Below, piece after piece: positions 6,395 to 6,504 of a stretch of DNA of 6,504 nucleotides. Origin of the DNA: JALYUA01 sp038253555 (GTDB taxonomy: Bacteria; Acidobacteriota; Thermoanaerobaculia; UBA5066; Gp7-AA6); the NCBI GenBank assembly GCA_038253555.1, contig JBBSGZ010000176.1:1-6504 (forward strand), read 5' to 3'. Both the position numbers and the translations under genes were made by a program. The notes beneath the pieces were generated by a model. That model was not told the origin of the DNA. It made no database searches and saw only the letters and a list, made by a program, of their open reading frames with translations. Positions within the stretch are counted from its first letter, which is position 1; every line of letters starts with the position of its first letter.

Positions 6395-6457
6395 ACCCGG
6401 GCTCAGCGGTGGGAAGCTGTTGGTGCGAGCCGACAACTCATCGACCAGGAGGCCCGG

Positions 6458-6504
6458 ATGAACCTGCATAGCAGAGCAAAGACGACCCCACAAAGTCGAG
6501 AGCT
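6458..6504 (+). CDS. IS481-family transposase, N-terminal fragment (runs off window)
   Basis: Too short to appear among long ORFs. It begins at ATG 6458 with a strong AGGAGG (6447-6452) 5 nt upstream. The 15 visible residues, MNLHSRAKTTPQSRE, match the characteristic start of IS481-family transposases (MNLHxxAxTTPxSR), which lead into a helix-turn-helix of about 100 residues and then a DDE integrase core. Only the beginning of the DNA-binding part is in the window; whether the gene is intact cannot be judged. The position behind an IS481-like terminal repeat supports the call independently. Confidence 0.8.
   Translation, partial: MNLHSRAKTTPQSRE

Larger units (their letters stand above)
6372..6504 (+). 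mobile_element. IS481-family insertion sequence, left end (partial)
   Basis: The element begins TGTAAAGGCTCAAGAGGTTG, closely similar to the terminal repeat of IS481 as I recall it (TGTGAAGATTCAATAGGTTG). It is followed by a leader of about 65 nt and the start of a transposase reading away from the end. Base composition drops visibly from the GC-rich host gene to a more mixed sequence, consistent with transfer. Within the leader, TGTTGG / CCGACA (6418-6423, 6430-6435) can form a small RNA hairpin with one U-G pair. The right end, remaining transposase and second target copy lie beyond the window, so completeness is unknown. Confidence 0.8.

Noticed and set aside
4937..6493. Long antisense open frame of 518 codons opposite the decarboxylase and IS end
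   Set aside because: It mirrors the sense gene's codon pattern, is rich in Arg/Gly/Pro/Glu without any family motif, and crosses into the insertion sequence. It is a GC-driven shadow.
1..6504. CRISPR array, tRNA, rRNA or defence-system genes
   Set aside because: No regularly spaced repeats, no tRNA-like cloverleaf or rRNA motif, and no recognised defence domain were seen.

Overview
This is a compact, very GC-rich bacterial stretch (C/G strongly favoured at third codon positions) with all genes on the + strand, very short gaps and several stop/start overlaps. Style and protein types suggest a high-GC environmental bacterium of the Acidobacteriota or a similar phylum. That placement is an inference from general appearance; there is no rRNA or other marker gene here.

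Layout. (1) 1-193: no convincing gene; two GC-rich hairpins and a doubtful 55-codon ORF. (2) 194-2623: a TauE/SafE-type (TSUP) anion exporter, a tandem universal stress protein coupled to it by a GTGA stop/start overlap, then a DUF4442 hotdog-fold protein of the thioesterase superfamily. (3) 2624-2653: a short gap with a consensus extended -10 promoter (TGnTATAAT) inside a 6-bp inverted repeat. The predicted transcript starts only about 7 nt before the next ATG. (4) 2654-6370: four tightly packed genes: a soluble family 2 glycosyltransferase of the dolichol-phosphate-mannose-synthase type, a ChbG/YdjC/HpnK-type carbohydrate deacetylase (TTGA overlap), a class I SAM methyltransferase (GTGA overlap) and a PLP-dependent group II decarboxylase (8-nt gap, Shine-Dalgarno overlapping the previous stop). 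(5) 6372-6504: the left end of an IS481-family insertion sequence, with terminal repeat, leader and the first 15 codons of the transposase, running off the window.

How the genes may work together. The transporter and stress protein look like a two-gene unit, possibly read through into the DUF4442 gene. The glycosyltransferase-deacetylase pair resembles pairs that build an N-acetyl amino sugar on a polyprenyl phosphate (or hopanoid/lipid) and then remove the acetyl group, as in Francisella FlmF2/NaxD, Bordetella LgmA/LgmC and hopanoid HpnI/HpnK. The final glycan or lipid acceptor, and the role of the methyltransferase and decarboxylase in the same operon, are not evident.

The most notable structural point is the IS481 insertion. 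Its probable target, CCTAGG (fits the family's NCTAGN preference), contains the TAG stop codon of the decarboxylase, so the element sits directly against the end of an apparently intact gene. I did not find a clearly new defence or mobile system.
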